Counted from the stretch's first letter, positions 33,489 through 44,869 are shown. The stretch is 64,000 bases of DNA from Streptomyces flaveus (GCF_014647675.1 NZ_BMPQ01000032.1:8185-72184), one strand, 5' to 3'. Numbers and translations are program-made. The notes: generated by a model not told the origin, from the sequence alone.

Positions 33489-34942
33489 CGGGCGTCCACC
33501 GGACCACCGTCCACAGCCGGGTCCCCGAATCGGTACCGGCACTCCTCGCAGAAGTTCGCCGAGGGCGACACCGCTGGTGTATCGCACTCGGGGCAGACCC
33601 GTGGCCCCGACGGGGCGTCGCTGACGGGGAGTTCGGCCGCGTCCACGGGTGGCGCCACCGTCTTCGTCGAGTCGACGCCGATCTTCTGGATCTCCGCCCG
33701 TGAGACGTCGCGCCGCACCTGTAGCACGTTGTCGGGGCCGGTGGTCGCCACCGCGCGGAGCAGCCGCAGGCGTGCGAGGTCCTGGAGCTTCTCCGCGCGG
33801 CGGATCGCCAGGCGCAGTTCGTGGTCGGCGCGGGGGAGGTCGCCGCCCTGGTGGGCGTCGGCGCAGGCCCGCATCGCCATGCCGAGCTCGCGTTCGTCCT
33901 CGACCCGGGTGAGTTCGGCCGAGCGGGGGATGCCGATGCCGGGCGTCGCCAGGCGCCGGACGACCATGGCCGCCGTCTCGGAGCACGGCCGGCGTGTGCC
34001 GTCGGGGAGTTCGGCATGCAGGGTGATGCGGGCGGCGCGCAGCTTCTCGTCGAGGGTGAGGGTGTGCGGGTCGAACTCGAGGGAGACCTGATACTGCCGG
34101 GTCTGCGGGGACCAGGCGCCCAGCGGGACATACAGCTCGCGCTCGTCCCGCCGGCGCGGCGTCAGTTCCGCCTCGACCGGGCGCGTCTGGCGTACGGACG
34201 CCAGCTGGAAACGGTCGTTCAGGCGCAGGCTCAGGTAGACACGGGGCACGACGATGCGCTGCGCCTGGTGCATGAGACGGGTGAAGTCCTCGGTGAGGTC
34301 GGAGATGGTGAGGACCGCCTCGGCGGTGCCGTGCAGGGCCTCGGTGATGCGCAGCAGCTCGGCGTAGTGCCAGTCGTCGCCCAACCCGCGGGCGTCACAG
34401 ACGAACCGGTCGGTGCAGGCGGTGAGGATCTCCTCGAGTTCCTGCGGGCTCTCGTGCTCGTCCTTGCCGTCGGTGTACAGGACGGCGTGGCGTACGGTGC
34501 CGGGGGAGTCCGACGACGCGAAGAGGTCCCGGGCGCACTTCAGCCACTGGCCCATCGCCGTGCCGCCCTCGGCGAGTTGGCCGAAGACCCGCAGCTTGGC
34601 GTCCTCCCGCGTCAGGGCGGTGACGCGGGCCAGGCCGCCGTCGGCCGGGAAGATCACCTCGGCCTCGTGGTGGCCCGCGACGATGCCCAGATACGTGCCG
34701 TCGTGCAGGGTGTCGATGGCCGCGCACATTGCCCGCTTCGCCTCGTCCAGCTTGCGGCCGTACATCGACAACGACCGGTCCATGATGAGGACTTCGGCGC
34801 CCGGCGTCTGCGCGGACTCCTGCCCGGCGGAGCGTGCCGTGACGGTGACGAGGGCGTCCGCGCGCCGATCGTCGTGGGCCAGTTCCGAGAGTGCGTCCAC
34901 TTCCAGGACGAAGTCGAGCCCCAGAGGCGAGCTGTCCCCCAC
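33485..34942 (-). CDS. VWA-domain protein with C-terminal zinc ribbon
   Basis: A 485-residue protein from the GTG at 34942, 7 bases after GGGGG; a TTG at 34948 is less well spaced. The von Willebrand A domain (about 45-230) has an intact metal-ion site, Asp55-x-Ser57-x-Ser59 in DRSLSM, with GGTAMGQWL supplying the Thr and YTDGKDEHE the second Asp. A beta-rich region and a helical region follow. The end holds a zinc ribbon with two CxxC pairs (CPEC and CEEC) near residues 450-468. It is probably cytoplasmic. VWA proteins assemble complexes; here it lies between the kinase and the membrane sensor genes. Confidence 0.88.
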   Translation of the reverse strand: MGDSSPLGLDFVLEVDALSELAHDDRRADALVTVTARSAGQESAQTPGAEVLIMDRSLSMYGRKLDEAKRAMCAAIDTLHDGTYLGIVAGHHEAEVIFPADGGLARVTALTREDAKLRVFGQLAEGGTAMGQWLKCARDLFASSDSPGTVRHAVLYTDGKDEHESPQELEEILTACTDRFVCDARGLGDDWHYAELLRITEALHGTAEAVLTISDLTEDFTRLMHQAQRIVVPRVYLSLRLNDRFQLASVRQTRPVEAELTPRRRDERELYVPLGAWSPQTRQYQVSLEFDPHTLTLDEKLRAARITLHAELPDGTRRPCSETAAMVVRRLATPGIGIPRSAELTRVEDERELGMAMRACADAHQGGDLPRADHELRLAIRRAEKLQDLARLRLLRAVATTGPDNVLQVRRDVSRAEIQKIGVDSTKTVAPPVDAAELPVSDAPSGPRVCPECDTPAVSPSANFCEECRYRFGDPAVDGGPVDAR

Positions 34943-35009
34943 CCGCAATCCCCCGATCGCGTCGCTGCGTTGTTGTGACGGAGTGTAGATAAGTCCCTCA
35001 CTCGGCGTA

Positions 35010-37133
35010 TCAGGAGCTTAGCGTGCTGGGTGTTCCTCCGAAACGCCAATGACCGGATCTTCTCCGTGGTCCCGCCCATCTCCACCGGAGTGGGGGACGC
35101 AGCCGGTTGGCGAGGTCCACCAGTGCGACGTACTCACGCTCGGTGGGCGCGTGCGGGCCGAGTTCCCGGATCGCGTCGGAGAGCCGCTCACGGTCGCGGT
35201 GGTGCAGGAAGTGGGCGTACCGGATCTCGGCGCGCAGCGCCGCCTCCGCCGCCTGGTCCACGTCGAGGCTCCTCAGTCTCGCCTCGGCGCGTTCCAGGTC
35301 GTCGTGGGTCGGTATCGGGTGGGCCGGCCCGTCCAGGGTCATGACGCTGAGGCGCACGGCCGCCGCCTGTGCCTCGCGTTCGTAGCGGAACTCCTGCGCC
35401 AGCCGCTCCGCGGTGTCCACCGCCTTCGTGCGCTCGCCGGACAGCAGATGGACCCGGGCCAGGCCGAAGCCGGCCGCGCCGAGCGCGGGGGTCGTGTCGA
35501 AGACCGCGCCGTAGTGCGAGCGGGCGGTGGCGAGGTCCCGTTGCAGCTCGGCGCACAGGCCGAGGGCGAGTTGCGGTATCAACTCGCCGGGGACGGCCCT
35601 GCGTACGGTGGTGAAGGCCGCGGCGGCCGACCCCGCGTCCTCGCGGGCCAGCGCGATCAGGCCGGAGTACCAGGCGTGCAACCAGTGCCACTCTTCCAGC
35701 CCCGCCGCCGCGAGCGCCCGCTCCGCGTGATCCGGGGCCCTGCGGTGCAGGGCGCTACGGCTCTCGGCCAGGGCGCGCCGGGTCCAGTCCGCCATGTCCG
35801 GGGCGTCGGGGTCGGACAGCGGGGCCGGGAGCGCGGTGGCGGCGTCGCCGGGCTCGGGTGAGGCGAACGGGGCGTGCATGATCAGCGCCGCGTCCTCACC
35901 GAGCTGCGCCTCGACCCAGTGGGCGAGCGGCCGGGCCGCCCCGAGACCGCCGTGCAGCGACTCGGGCATCGAGCCGAACAGCGCGGAGGGGCGGGCCACC
36001 TGAAGATGCGTCGGCGGCGCCGCCACGATCTGCCGGATGACGCCGCTGAGCTGCTCCGCGAACTGCCGCGCGGACACGAACCGCCGCCACGGCCGCTCGG
36101 TGTCCGTGGCGCGTTCCAGCAGCAGATGGAGCGAGTCGACGCCCGGCGCCGAACGGTCCGTCCAGCGGGCGCGGCACACCTCACGCAGGGTCATGCCCAG
36201 GCAGTGCAGGTCGAAGCCCGGGGTCGGGCGCCGATGCTCCGGATCGCCCTCCGGGGGTGCGTACGCCCGGGTGTACGCCACAATCGGCCCCTCATCCCGC
36301 TCGCGGCGCACCGCGCCGAAGTCGATCAGCCGCACCCGGTCCACCGCCCCCGCCGGGCTCTGCTCCCTGAACCGCATGATGTTCAGGGGTTTGACGTCGC
36401 AGTGCAGCAACCCCCGGGCGTGCAGATAGTCGAGCGCCTGGAGGATGCGGACGCCGTGGGCGAGCAGGGTCTCCAGCCGGTCGTCGTCGCCCGCCGTCAG
36501 CGGTGTGCCCGGGACGTACTCCAGGACGAGGTGCGGCCCCTCGTCCTCGAAGCCCAGCATGCGGACGATGCTGTCGTGCCGGAGCCCGACCAGTACGTCC
36601 CGTTCGTGCAGGGCGGTCCGGGCGACCGACCTGTTCAGGGACTTGAGGACGACATGGGTGGCGAGGTTGCGGTCGTGGGCGAGGTAGGCCGTGCCGTACG
36701 CTCCCGAGCCGAGGACGCGTTCGACGGCGTAGCGGCCGGCGATGGTGAGGCCCTGCGGACGGCCGAAGTCGAAAGAGGTGCCGCAGCTCGCGCAGAAGCC
36801 CTTCGTCCGGCCCGGTTCACCGTCGCGACCGCGCCCCACCGGCTCCCCGCAGTAAGGGGCGGCGCAGAACCGGTGCTCCTCCGGGACGGGGTCCGCGGAC
36901 GGCGGCGGCAGGTCCGGGGCGTCGGGACCGGGGTCGGAGTCGACCAGGCCGAGGCCGTACCAGGGGTCCGGCCGCACATGCGCCACGCCGACGCCCGCAC
37001 CCTGGGCCGGCTCCGGGACGGGGACGGCCGCGTCGGCGTCGTCCCGCGCCAGTGGCTGCCGGTCGCACGCGTCGCAGAAGCCCTGTTCGTCGATCTCGCC
37101 ACGGCCACAGTCCGGGTGGTTGCACAGCGGCAC
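35010..37133 (-). CDS. pknG: PknG-like serine/threonine protein kinase with zinc ribbons and TPR
   Basis: A 707-residue kinase starting at a GTG 4 bases after the protease stop. Two Cys clusters come first (residues 4-23 and about 90-117); the second (CGEPVGR...GFCASCG) resembles the rubredoxin-like module of mycobacterial PknG. The kinase domain (about 131-390) has a Gly loop GSGAYG, Lys164 in VVLK, catalytic HCD at 244-246 with Asn251, and DFG at 271-273. The C-terminal 280 residues look TPR-like. PknG phosphorylates GarA/OdhI to control glutamate metabolism. Whether this copy does so is unknown, since it sits with a protease and a VWA protein. Confidence 0.88.
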   Translation of the reverse strand: MPLCNHPDCGRGEIDEQGFCDACDRQPLARDDADAAVPVPEPAQGAGVGVAHVRPDPWYGLGLVDSDPGPDAPDLPPPSADPVPEEHRFCAAPYCGEPVGRGRDGEPGRTKGFCASCGTSFDFGRPQGLTIAGRYAVERVLGSGAYGTAYLAHDRNLATHVVLKSLNRSVARTALHERDVLVGLRHDSIVRMLGFEDEGPHLVLEYVPGTPLTAGDDDRLETLLAHGVRILQALDYLHARGLLHCDVKPLNIMRFREQSPAGAVDRVRLIDFGAVRRERDEGPIVAYTRAYAPPEGDPEHRRPTPGFDLHCLGMTLREVCRARWTDRSAPGVDSLHLLLERATDTERPWRRFVSARQFAEQLSGVIRQIVAAPPTHLQVARPSALFGSMPESLHGGLGAARPLAHWVEAQLGEDAALIMHAPFASPEPGDAATALPAPLSDPDAPDMADWTRRALAESRSALHRRAPDHAERALAAAGLEEWHWLHAWYSGLIALAREDAGSAAAAFTTVRRAVPGELIPQLALGLCAELQRDLATARSHYGAVFDTTPALGAAGFGLARVHLLSGERTKAVDTAERLAQEFRYEREAQAAAVRLSVMTLDGPAHPIPTHDDLERAEARLRSLDVDQAAEAALRAEIRYAHFLHHRDRERLSDAIRELGPHAPTEREYVALVDLANRLRPPLRWRWAGPRRRSGHWRFGGTPSTLSS

Positions 37134-37137
37134 GGTG

Positions 37138-38856
37138 TCAGCCCTCCTCGATACGGCGGTTGACCTCGTCGACGTACCGGCCGACCGACCGGCGTGCCGC
37201 CGCGAGGTCGATCGGCACGATGTGCAGCGCGCGGGCGGCCGGGGCGTGGAACTCCGCCAGGTGGCGGTCCTCGTCGCCGAAGTACCGGGCGGCCCGGACG
37301 CGGTGCAGTTCCAGGGTCGAGGAGAGGTCCCGGTGAGTCCCGATCAGCCTGCGCAGATCGCGGTGGAAGGCGGCCACGGCGGTGCGTGCCGCGACGGCCT
37401 GGTCATGGACGGCGGTGAGCTCCGGGCTGGGCTCCGTCACTCGGGCGACGGCCAGCCGGACCCGCAGGCGGGGCGCCGCGCGCTGCGGCAGCCGTGGCGC
37501 GGCGAAGAACCGTACCCCCCACTCCTGTTCCAGTGCCGCCGCGGCGTCCTCCTCGGCGGCGAGCCGGCCGACGACCTGTTGGACGACGCCGGCGCTCACG
37601 CCCCCGACGGCGGATCCCCCGATCGGCTCCGGGTCCAGGGACACGTCACGGGCGAGACCTGCCGGGGGCACGCCCTCGAAGCCGAGGACGAGCCGCAGAC
37701 CCCGCGACCGGGCCCGCTCGGCCAGCGGCTCCAGCAGATCCCGTACGAGGATCTGTGGGTCCTGGGCCCGGTCGACACCGCCGATCACCACACACGCCGG
37801 TGGTCTGCGGCGCAGCAGCTGCCACGCCACCGCACGGGCGTCCCCGCCCGGCAGTCCGAACCGGCGCGCGAGATAGCCGCACACGTCGGCGACCGACCTG
37901 CCGCGCGCGTCGTAGGCCGCGTCGATGGCGCCCAGCCCGAGGACCGTGTCGCCGGGCGCGTCGGTGAGTTCGGCGTCGGAGACGATGGCGCGGGCCGCCG
38001 GGTCGGCCGTACGGACGAGGCGGACGAGCCAGGAGTCGCCCACCGCGGTCGTGCCGCCGGTGCCGACGACGACGGTGCCCGACCAGTCGCTGTCGAGCAG
38101 CCGGGTCAGCTCCTGCGTCAGGGCGAGCCGCAGCGGGTCGCCGAGCACGTCCTCGGCCGGTTCGTTGCGGGCGTGGCCCAGCCGGTCGGCCGGGTCGCCC
38201 TCGGTGAACCCCAGCTCCGCGATCCGGGGCAGATACGTCAGCACCGTCTCGGTCGGCAGCATCCAGGCGGCCTTGGCGTCGCCGTCGACGAAGTCGGCCA
38301 CGACGATGCCGATGACATGTCCGTCGAACTCGCCGCCGAGTGCCATCACTCCGGCGCCCGAATACCCCCGCTCGATCCACGGATCGCCCAGGCGCTCCCG
38401 CTTCAGCAGTCCCCACTCGCCCTGCCGCCCCCCGGACCCGGCGAGCCGCGCGTCGGCGCCCATGCCCCGGAACAGTTCGGCCCGCGGAAAGCCGTACACG
38501 CGCACCGTGCCGCCGGAGATGGGCACCTTCCACAGTGTGGTGCGGGTGCCGCACCCGGCGGGCTCGTCGAGCTCGAGCAGCGCCACGTCGCCGCGCTGGG
38601 TGCCGTCCTCGTGCACCCAGGTCCCGGGCGCGACCCGGGCGGTGCGGGTCCACTCCGGACGACACGCCACGCTGCTGATCCGCACCCGGCCCGCGGCGCC
38701 TTCGGCGCCCTCGGGGCCCGCCCCGGCGTACCGGACGACGTGCGCGCAGGTGAGCACATGCCGGTCGTCGAGCAGCACACCGGCGCCGCAGGGCGTGCCG
38801 TCCTCGTCGTCCACCCTCACCCGCCACGGGCCGTCGCTGTGGTGATGCTGCGCCAT
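37138..38856 (-). CDS. trypsin-like serine protease with C-terminal effector-associated region
   Basis: A 572-residue protein from the ATG at 38856 (a TTG 18 bases upstream is possible). The N-terminal 215 residues form a trypsin-like domain with a complete triad: His39 in LTCAHVV, Asp90 in GDVALLEL and Ser166 in GYSGAGV. No signal peptide is seen, so it should act in the cytoplasm. Residues about 230-400 include a nucleotide-binding-like stretch (WSGTVVVGTGGTTAVGDSWL) without a clear Walker motif, and the end is helical. It is the first gene of the six-gene leftward operon. Cytoplasmic trypsin-like proteases joined to regulatory domains are typical of bacterial conflict systems. Confidence 0.87.
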   Translation of the reverse strand: MAQHHHSDGPWRVRVDDEDGTPCGAGVLLDDRHVLTCAHVVRYAGAGPEGAEGAAGRVRISSVACRPEWTRTARVAPGTWVHEDGTQRGDVALLELDEPAGCGTRTTLWKVPISGGTVRVYGFPRAELFRGMGADARLAGSGGRQGEWGLLKRERLGDPWIERGYSGAGVMALGGEFDGHVIGIVVADFVDGDAKAAWMLPTETVLTYLPRIAELGFTEGDPADRLGHARNEPAEDVLGDPLRLALTQELTRLLDSDWSGTVVVGTGGTTAVGDSWLVRLVRTADPAARAIVSDAELTDAPGDTVLGLGAIDAAYDARGRSVADVCGYLARRFGLPGGDARAVAWQLLRRRPPACVVIGGVDRAQDPQILVRDLLEPLAERARSRGLRLVLGFEGVPPAGLARDVSLDPEPIGGSAVGGVSAGVVQQVVGRLAAEEDAAAALEQEWGVRFFAAPRLPQRAAPRLRVRLAVARVTEPSPELTAVHDQAVAARTAVAAFHRDLRRLIGTHRDLSSTLELHRVRAARYFGDEDRHLAEFHAPAARALHIVPIDLAAARRSVGRYVDEVNRRIEEG

Positions 38857-38899
38857 GGGCCCACGGTAGGGCAACGAGCGTCACACGGAACCGAGTTGT

Positions 38900-39175
38900 C
38901 AAGCCGGACCCTCGCCTCTCGGGTACGTACGTCCAGTTCCGCCAGGGCTCCCTGCCCGCGCACATTCACCCGCACGAGGTGGACGGCGCTCCCGTCCACC
39001 GCGTGCCACGTCCGGCCGTCCGTCGAGACCTCGACCCGGTACGCCTGCGGCCGCGTCCGCCACTCCGGTCGGACCGTCCCGACGCGCACCGCCCCGCCCG
39101 AGATCGACGGTGAGAAAGGCGCATTCGGCGGCGGGCGACCAGACGGTGGCCGGGCTGCCGTCCACGGCCGCCTAC
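38900..39175 (-). pseudogene. broken discoidin (F5/8 type C) domain fragment
   Basis: On the minus strand the frame reads DGSPATVWSPAAECAFLTVDLG, which is the start of an F5/8 type C carbohydrate-binding domain. A frameshift near 39095 moves the rest into another frame (VRVGTVRPEW, YRVEVSTDGRTWHAV, ALAELDVR). Only this C-terminal domain is left; the enzyme it belonged to is gone. The 5' side ends at the junction with the recombinase fragment near 39180. Confidence 0.7.
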
Positions 39176-39183
39176 GGGTGGCC

Positions 39184-40314
39184 ATGGCACGCAACAGGCG
39201 GGGGAACCGGGTCAAGGAACAGCGACAGCTGTATCCGCTGTCGGGCCGTGTCAAAGGTCAGTGTGGTGGCCGCTACACCGGCGTGCGCTGCAAAGATCCG
39301 TCGGGACGTGTCTACCGCTGCAGTGGCAAGACGGAGAAGTATGCCAAGGCGCCGATCTGTTCTTGTTCCCGCATTCACGCGGACTCGCTGGAGCAGCGGA
39401 TCTGGATGGAAGTCTGCACTTTGCTGGGAGACCGAGACCGCCTCTGCGCTTTGGCCGAGGATTGGGCTGGGTTGGCCAGCGGCGGGAAGATCAACTTCGA
39501 ACAGCGCATTGCTGAGCTGGACCGGCAGATCGAGGCTCAGGATGCTGCCATCGCGGCGGTGATGGTCGTTGCGGCGAAGCAGGAGAATCCTGCGAATGCC
39601 ATCGAAAAGGCGGCCCGGACCCTGAATGAGGAGCGGGAGCAGCTGGTCAAGATGAAATCCGAGGTGCTCGCGTGGCAAGTCGAAGCCGAAGAGGCCAGTC
39701 AGCGCATCCAGGACCTCGAAGCTCTGGCACAACTGGCTCGGGACCGCCTGCACAACATGCCGCCGGAGCAGCAGCGCGAGGTGCTCGATTTGATGGATGT
39801 CCGAGTCATGGTTACGGGACCGGTGCCGAAAGTACGCAAGGCGGACTGCTCGCTGACTCGGTGGTTCCGGCAGCGAGGGCGACCCGTACCTGTTCTCACC
39901 GACAAGGAGTGGGCGAAGATCGAGCCAGTTCTGACCGCCGCCCGCAAACGGCAACGCAAGGATTGTCTCTCTGATCGTGAAGTGATGGAGGCGATCCTGC
40001 ACAAGGCCCGTACTGGGCACCCGTGGCCATCGACTGGCTACCAGTCGCGGTATCAGCGCTGGGCGGCATCAGGACTGTGGGAAGAGATCATGGACCTTTT
40101 GGCAGACGCGGAGGGGACTCCGGTTCCTCCGGCCGGGGCACTGCCTCCGCTGCGAGTGGAAGGGCGCGTCGACCCGCGCCTTCTGGTAGGCGTTGGATCA
40201 ACACCTCACAGCACTGTCGCCACGTCGAAGGGGATCTCCGACAGCGACGCGTACCCCTTCTCCCCATGGACCGTCTCCGCCTTCGGATGCACCGGGACGA
40301 TGCGCTTGCCGTAG
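39184..40314 (+). pseudogene. C-terminal fragment of a second large serine recombinase
   Basis: A 376-residue open frame that lacks the catalytic resolvase domain. It begins in the zinc-ribbon part (GQCGGRYTGVRC with later CSC), continues through a long coiled coil (about 90-195), and ends with a DUF4096/transposase-like stretch (LTDKEWAKIEPVLTAAR, ARTGHPWPS) followed by RVEGRVDPRLL, a usual ending of such recombinases. The last 36 residues are readthrough of antisense from the adjoining CoA-binding gene. The N-terminal two thirds is missing and the upstream DNA is a discoidin fragment, so this is a deletion scar and not an active enzyme. Confidence 0.78.
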
Positions 40315-40436
40315 CGCTTGAGGACGCCGGCGACTCCGTAGGCCGCCCGGCGCTCGTTCGTCGACAGCCCGACGACCGCCCAGGTGTCACCGAGCTCGGT
40401 GAGGATCTTGCGGACCGTTGCTGAGTCGCCGTACAC
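40206..40436 (-). pseudogene. truncated CoA-binding domain protein
   Basis: A 76-residue fragment, about half the usual 140, from a GTG at 40436 reading VYGDSATVRKIL. The Rossmann-like CoA_binding fold is clear: WAVVGLSTNERRAAYGV, KRIVPVHPKAETVHG, then GYASLSEIPFDVATVL. The frame stops exactly where the recombinase fragment ends, so the C-terminal half was lost at that junction. It is probably non-functional, although a short product could still be made. Confidence 0.75.
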
Positions 40437-40700
40437 GTTCGGCCTCCTCGGGGCTTTCTGCGGTGCCTGCTGTGCCCGACAACAGTGGCCAGAGCGTGGT
40501 GATTCCTCGTGGCCAAAGCGGCGTGCCGCAGCGGCCACTCTCACCTGCTCCCAGCTGGGCGACATGAAGATCTCATATGCCGTACCCCCGCCGATTCACA
40601 CCCGTCACATGCGCCTGTCCCTGTCGGTGGGATTGGCGCGTATGCGACCTTCGCCATGGAGACAGAAGAAGGTCTGCACGGCGTGGAAGGAGCAACGGAG

Positions 40701-41501
40701 ATGGAGGTCGGCTTTCTCGGGCCGCTCGTGGTGACGATGCACGGCAGGTCCCTCGTGCCCAGTGCGGCCAAGCCGCGACAGGTGCTCGCACTGCTGGCGG
40801 TCAACCTCGGCCGGCACGTGTCGCTGGACGCCATCGTCCGGGAACTGTGGGACGGCACGCCTCCCGGCCAGCCCACGGGTGTGGTGCAGACGTACGTGAA
40901 GCAGTTGCGGCGTGCCCTGGCCGCCGTGCTCGACCCGGCCGACGGGCCGGGCCCCAAGGAACTGCTGAGCCGTACGCACACCGGCTATGTCCTGAACCTG
41001 CCGGGCGCGGAGACCGACGCCCGCGCCTTCGAACGGCTCACGGTGGACGGGCAGCGGGCCCTGGCTCGGCAGGAGGCCGCCGAGGCGGCGGCGCTGTTGG
41101 ACCGCGCCGTGGACGTGTGGCGCGGCCCCGCCCTCGCCGACGTACGGACCGGGCCGGTGCTGCGGACCGAGGTGCGCCGCCTTGACGAGGTGCGCCGCGC
41201 CGCCCTGGAGCACCGCATCAGCGCCTACCTGCTGCTCGGCCGGCAGGCCGAACTCCTCGGCGAGCTCAGTGCCATGACGAGCCGTCACCCGCTCCAGGAG
41301 AGCCTGCACGCCCTGCTGATCGTGTCCCTGCACCGCTGCGGCCGCTCCGACGAGGCCCTGGAGGCCTTCCGGCGGCTGCGCGCCGCGCTGGTGAGCGAGC
41401 TCGGCATCGAGCCCTCGCACCGGCTCCAGCGACTGCATCACGCCATCCTCCGCGACGACCCCGCGCTGGACTCGCCGGCCGCCGGTTTGGCTGTTTTTTA
41501 G
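40701..41501 (+). CDS. SARP-family transcriptional activator
   Basis: A 266-residue regulator with the two SARP domains: an OmpR-like winged helix (about 1-95, MEVGFLGPLVV, AAKPRQVLALLAVN, LWDGTPPGQPTGVVQTYVKQ) and a bacterial transcriptional activation domain (about 100-250, with DVWRGPALADV and LELG-like ELGIEPSHRLQRLH). The ATG at 40701 has AAGGAG upstream; 40656 is an alternative. SARPs switch on natural-product clusters in Streptomyces, and this one sits at the left end of the cluster. It is short, without the ATPase part of AfsR. I expect it to be the pathway activator. Confidence 0.92.
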   Translation: MEVGFLGPLVVTMHGRSLVPSAAKPRQVLALLAVNLGRHVSLDAIVRELWDGTPPGQPTGVVQTYVKQLRRALAAVLDPADGPGPKELLSRTHTGYVLNLPGAETDARAFERLTVDGQRALARQEAAEAAALLDRAVDVWRGPALADVRTGPVLRTEVRRLDEVRRAALEHRISAYLLLGRQAELLGELSAMTSRHPLQESLHALLIVSLHRCGRSDEALEAFRRLRAALVSELGIEPSHRLQRLHHAILRDDPALDSPAAGLAVF

Positions 41502-41758
41502 CGGTCGTCCGCATCCTCGTGGCATGCCTGCCGGGGCCTGCTCAACCGTGCGTCGAGGTGTCCGGCCGGTCGGGCAGGTGATCCGCCCGAGTCCGTGTGA
41601 CCCGGTTCGCCTCCGGGAGCGCCGCAACCGGCCCCCTTCGGCTCACCGCACCCAGGACCCGGACGTCCGCCGCCCGCCGGCCGGCCGCCGGCGGCCACGC
41701 TGTGCGGGCCGGCCCCGGCGGGCGTCCCGACATCGGACGAGCCCCGAGGCGGAACGGA

Positions 41759-42556
41759 ATGACGCGTTACCTGTCCCAGACTTCCCTGACCGGCATGGAC
41801 GACGACGCCGGCACCGGACTGCGGCTGTTCTGCTTCCCGTACGCGGGCGGCGGCGCGTCCGCGTACCGGCGCTGGCAGCGCAGCCTCGACGTGCACGGCG
41901 CCGGGGCCCGTGTGATGCCCGTCCACCTGCCCGGCCGCGAGGGCCGGATGAACGAGCCCCGCTTCCGGGACCTGCGGGCCCTGGTCGCCGATCTGGACGA
42001 GCAGCTCGACGAGGAGCTGGAGCACCCGCATGTGTTCTACGGGCACAGCATGGGCGCCCTGATCGCCTACGCCCTCACCTGCCGCCGCCAGCAGCGCGGC
42101 GCCCCGCTGCCGCTCGCCCTGGCGCTGAGTTCGTACCGGGCACCCCATCTGCCCGCGCCGAAGATCGCCGACCCGGGCGCCAGCGACGAGGAACTGGTGG
42201 CCGGACTCGCCAAGTTGGGCGGCATCCCGCGGGTCATCCTGGAGCACCCCGACTTCCTCGCCGCGCTGCTGCCCGTCGCCCGCGACGACCTGCTGCTGTG
42301 CACCTCCTCCTTCGCGTCCGACGCCGAGTCCGTGCGAGTGCCGCTGCACCTGTTCATCGGCGCCCGTGACCGGCTGGTGTCGGTGCCGGAGGTGGTGGCC
42401 TGGCGACGGCATGCCGGACGCGGCTGCGAGGTGCGGGTGATGCCCGGCGGGCACTTCTTCATGCGGGCCCACGAGGACACGTTCCTGCACGAACTCGCCT
42501 CCCTGGTCCGCCGGTACGCCCACGCCCCGGTCTTCGCCGGTGCCCTGTCCGCCTGA
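41759..42556 (+). CDS. type II thioesterase
   Basis: A 265-residue alpha/beta hydrolase of the GrsT/TEII family, which frees stalled or wrong acyl groups from carrier proteins. The opening FCFPYAGGGASAYRRW, catalytic Ser97 in YGHSMGAL, Asp in IGARDRLV and His in MPGGHFFM are all present. The ATG at 41759 follows GGCGGA; longer upstream starts add only low-complexity sequence. The ligase gene follows 25 bases downstream, so they are co-transcribed. In this cluster it could serve either of the two carrier proteins. Confidence 0.9.
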   Translation: MTRYLSQTSLTGMDDDAGTGLRLFCFPYAGGGASAYRRWQRSLDVHGAGARVMPVHLPGREGRMNEPRFRDLRALVADLDEQLDEELEHPHVFYGHSMGALIAYALTCRRQQRGAPLPLALALSSYRAPHLPAPKIADPGASDEELVAGLAKLGGIPRVILEHPDFLAALLPVARDDLLLCTSSFASDAESVRVPLHLFIGARDRLVSVPEVVAWRRHAGRGCEVRVMPGGHFFMRAHEDTFLHELASLVRRYAHAPVFAGALSA

Positions 42557-42581
42557 CCCACCCGCCCCAGGAGATGCACTG

Positions 42582-44372
<1,791 letters not shown>

Positions 44373-44425
44373 GCCGGACGGCTGGACTGCCGGACACGAG
44401 CAACAAGGCCAAACACGAGCAACAA

Positions 44426-44458
44426 GAGGGCGCCCTGCTGGGTGAGCAGGGCGCCCTC
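44426..44458. terminator. bidirectional intrinsic terminator
   Basis: A perfect 14-bp stem GAGGGCGCCCTGCT / AGCAGGGCGCCCTC with a 5-base loop. It lies between the convergent ligase gene and the leftward DUF2568-like gene and can end transcription from both sides. Confidence 0.85.
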
Positions 44459-44479
44459 GTCGTCGTACGTGCGTGGCTC

Positions 44480-44869
44480 TCAGTGGCTGAGCAGCCAGCC
44501 GATGCGGTCGTAGGCGAGGATCTGGTAGGCGACCATGACCACCAGCAGCCAGCGGGCCGCGCGGCGCAGGCTCGCGAGGTGGAGAGCCGCCACCGCGCCG
44601 AAGAACACGGCGAGTTCGAGAAGCAGACGCATCGGGCCGGGCGTGTGGATGTCGCTCTCGCCCGAGCGCGACGGGTCGTCCGGCACGGTGAAGGAGCCCC
44701 ACGCCCAGCCGACGGCCACCGGCAGCACGACCACCGCCAGCCAGCGCCACGGCGACGGCACGGTGCGCCAGGCCCAGATGCCGAAGCAGACCAGCGAGAC
44801 CACTTCGAGCAGGAAGCGGACGGCGAGCATGGCGTCGTTGTTGGCGAGCGCCTGCGTCGTGGAACTCAC
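44480..44869 (-). CDS. small four-helix membrane protein, YrdB/DUF2568-like
   Basis: A 129-residue integral membrane protein with about four helices. The marks are VRFLLEVVSLVCFGIWAWR, VGWAWGSFTVPDDPSRSG and LELAVFFGAVAALHLA, as in the YrdB/DUF2568 family. The GTG at 44869 overlaps the stop of the SRPBCC gene. It is the last of three leftward genes in the middle of the natural-product cluster, after the MFS transporter. Function is unknown; a role in product export or membrane handling is a guess. Confidence 0.8.
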   Translation of the reverse strand: MSSTTQALANNDAMLAVRFLLEVVSLVCFGIWAWRTVPSPWRWLAVVVLPVAVGWAWGSFTVPDDPSRSGESDIHTPGPMRLLLELAVFFGAVAALHLASLRRAARWLLVVMVAYQILAYDRIGWLLSH

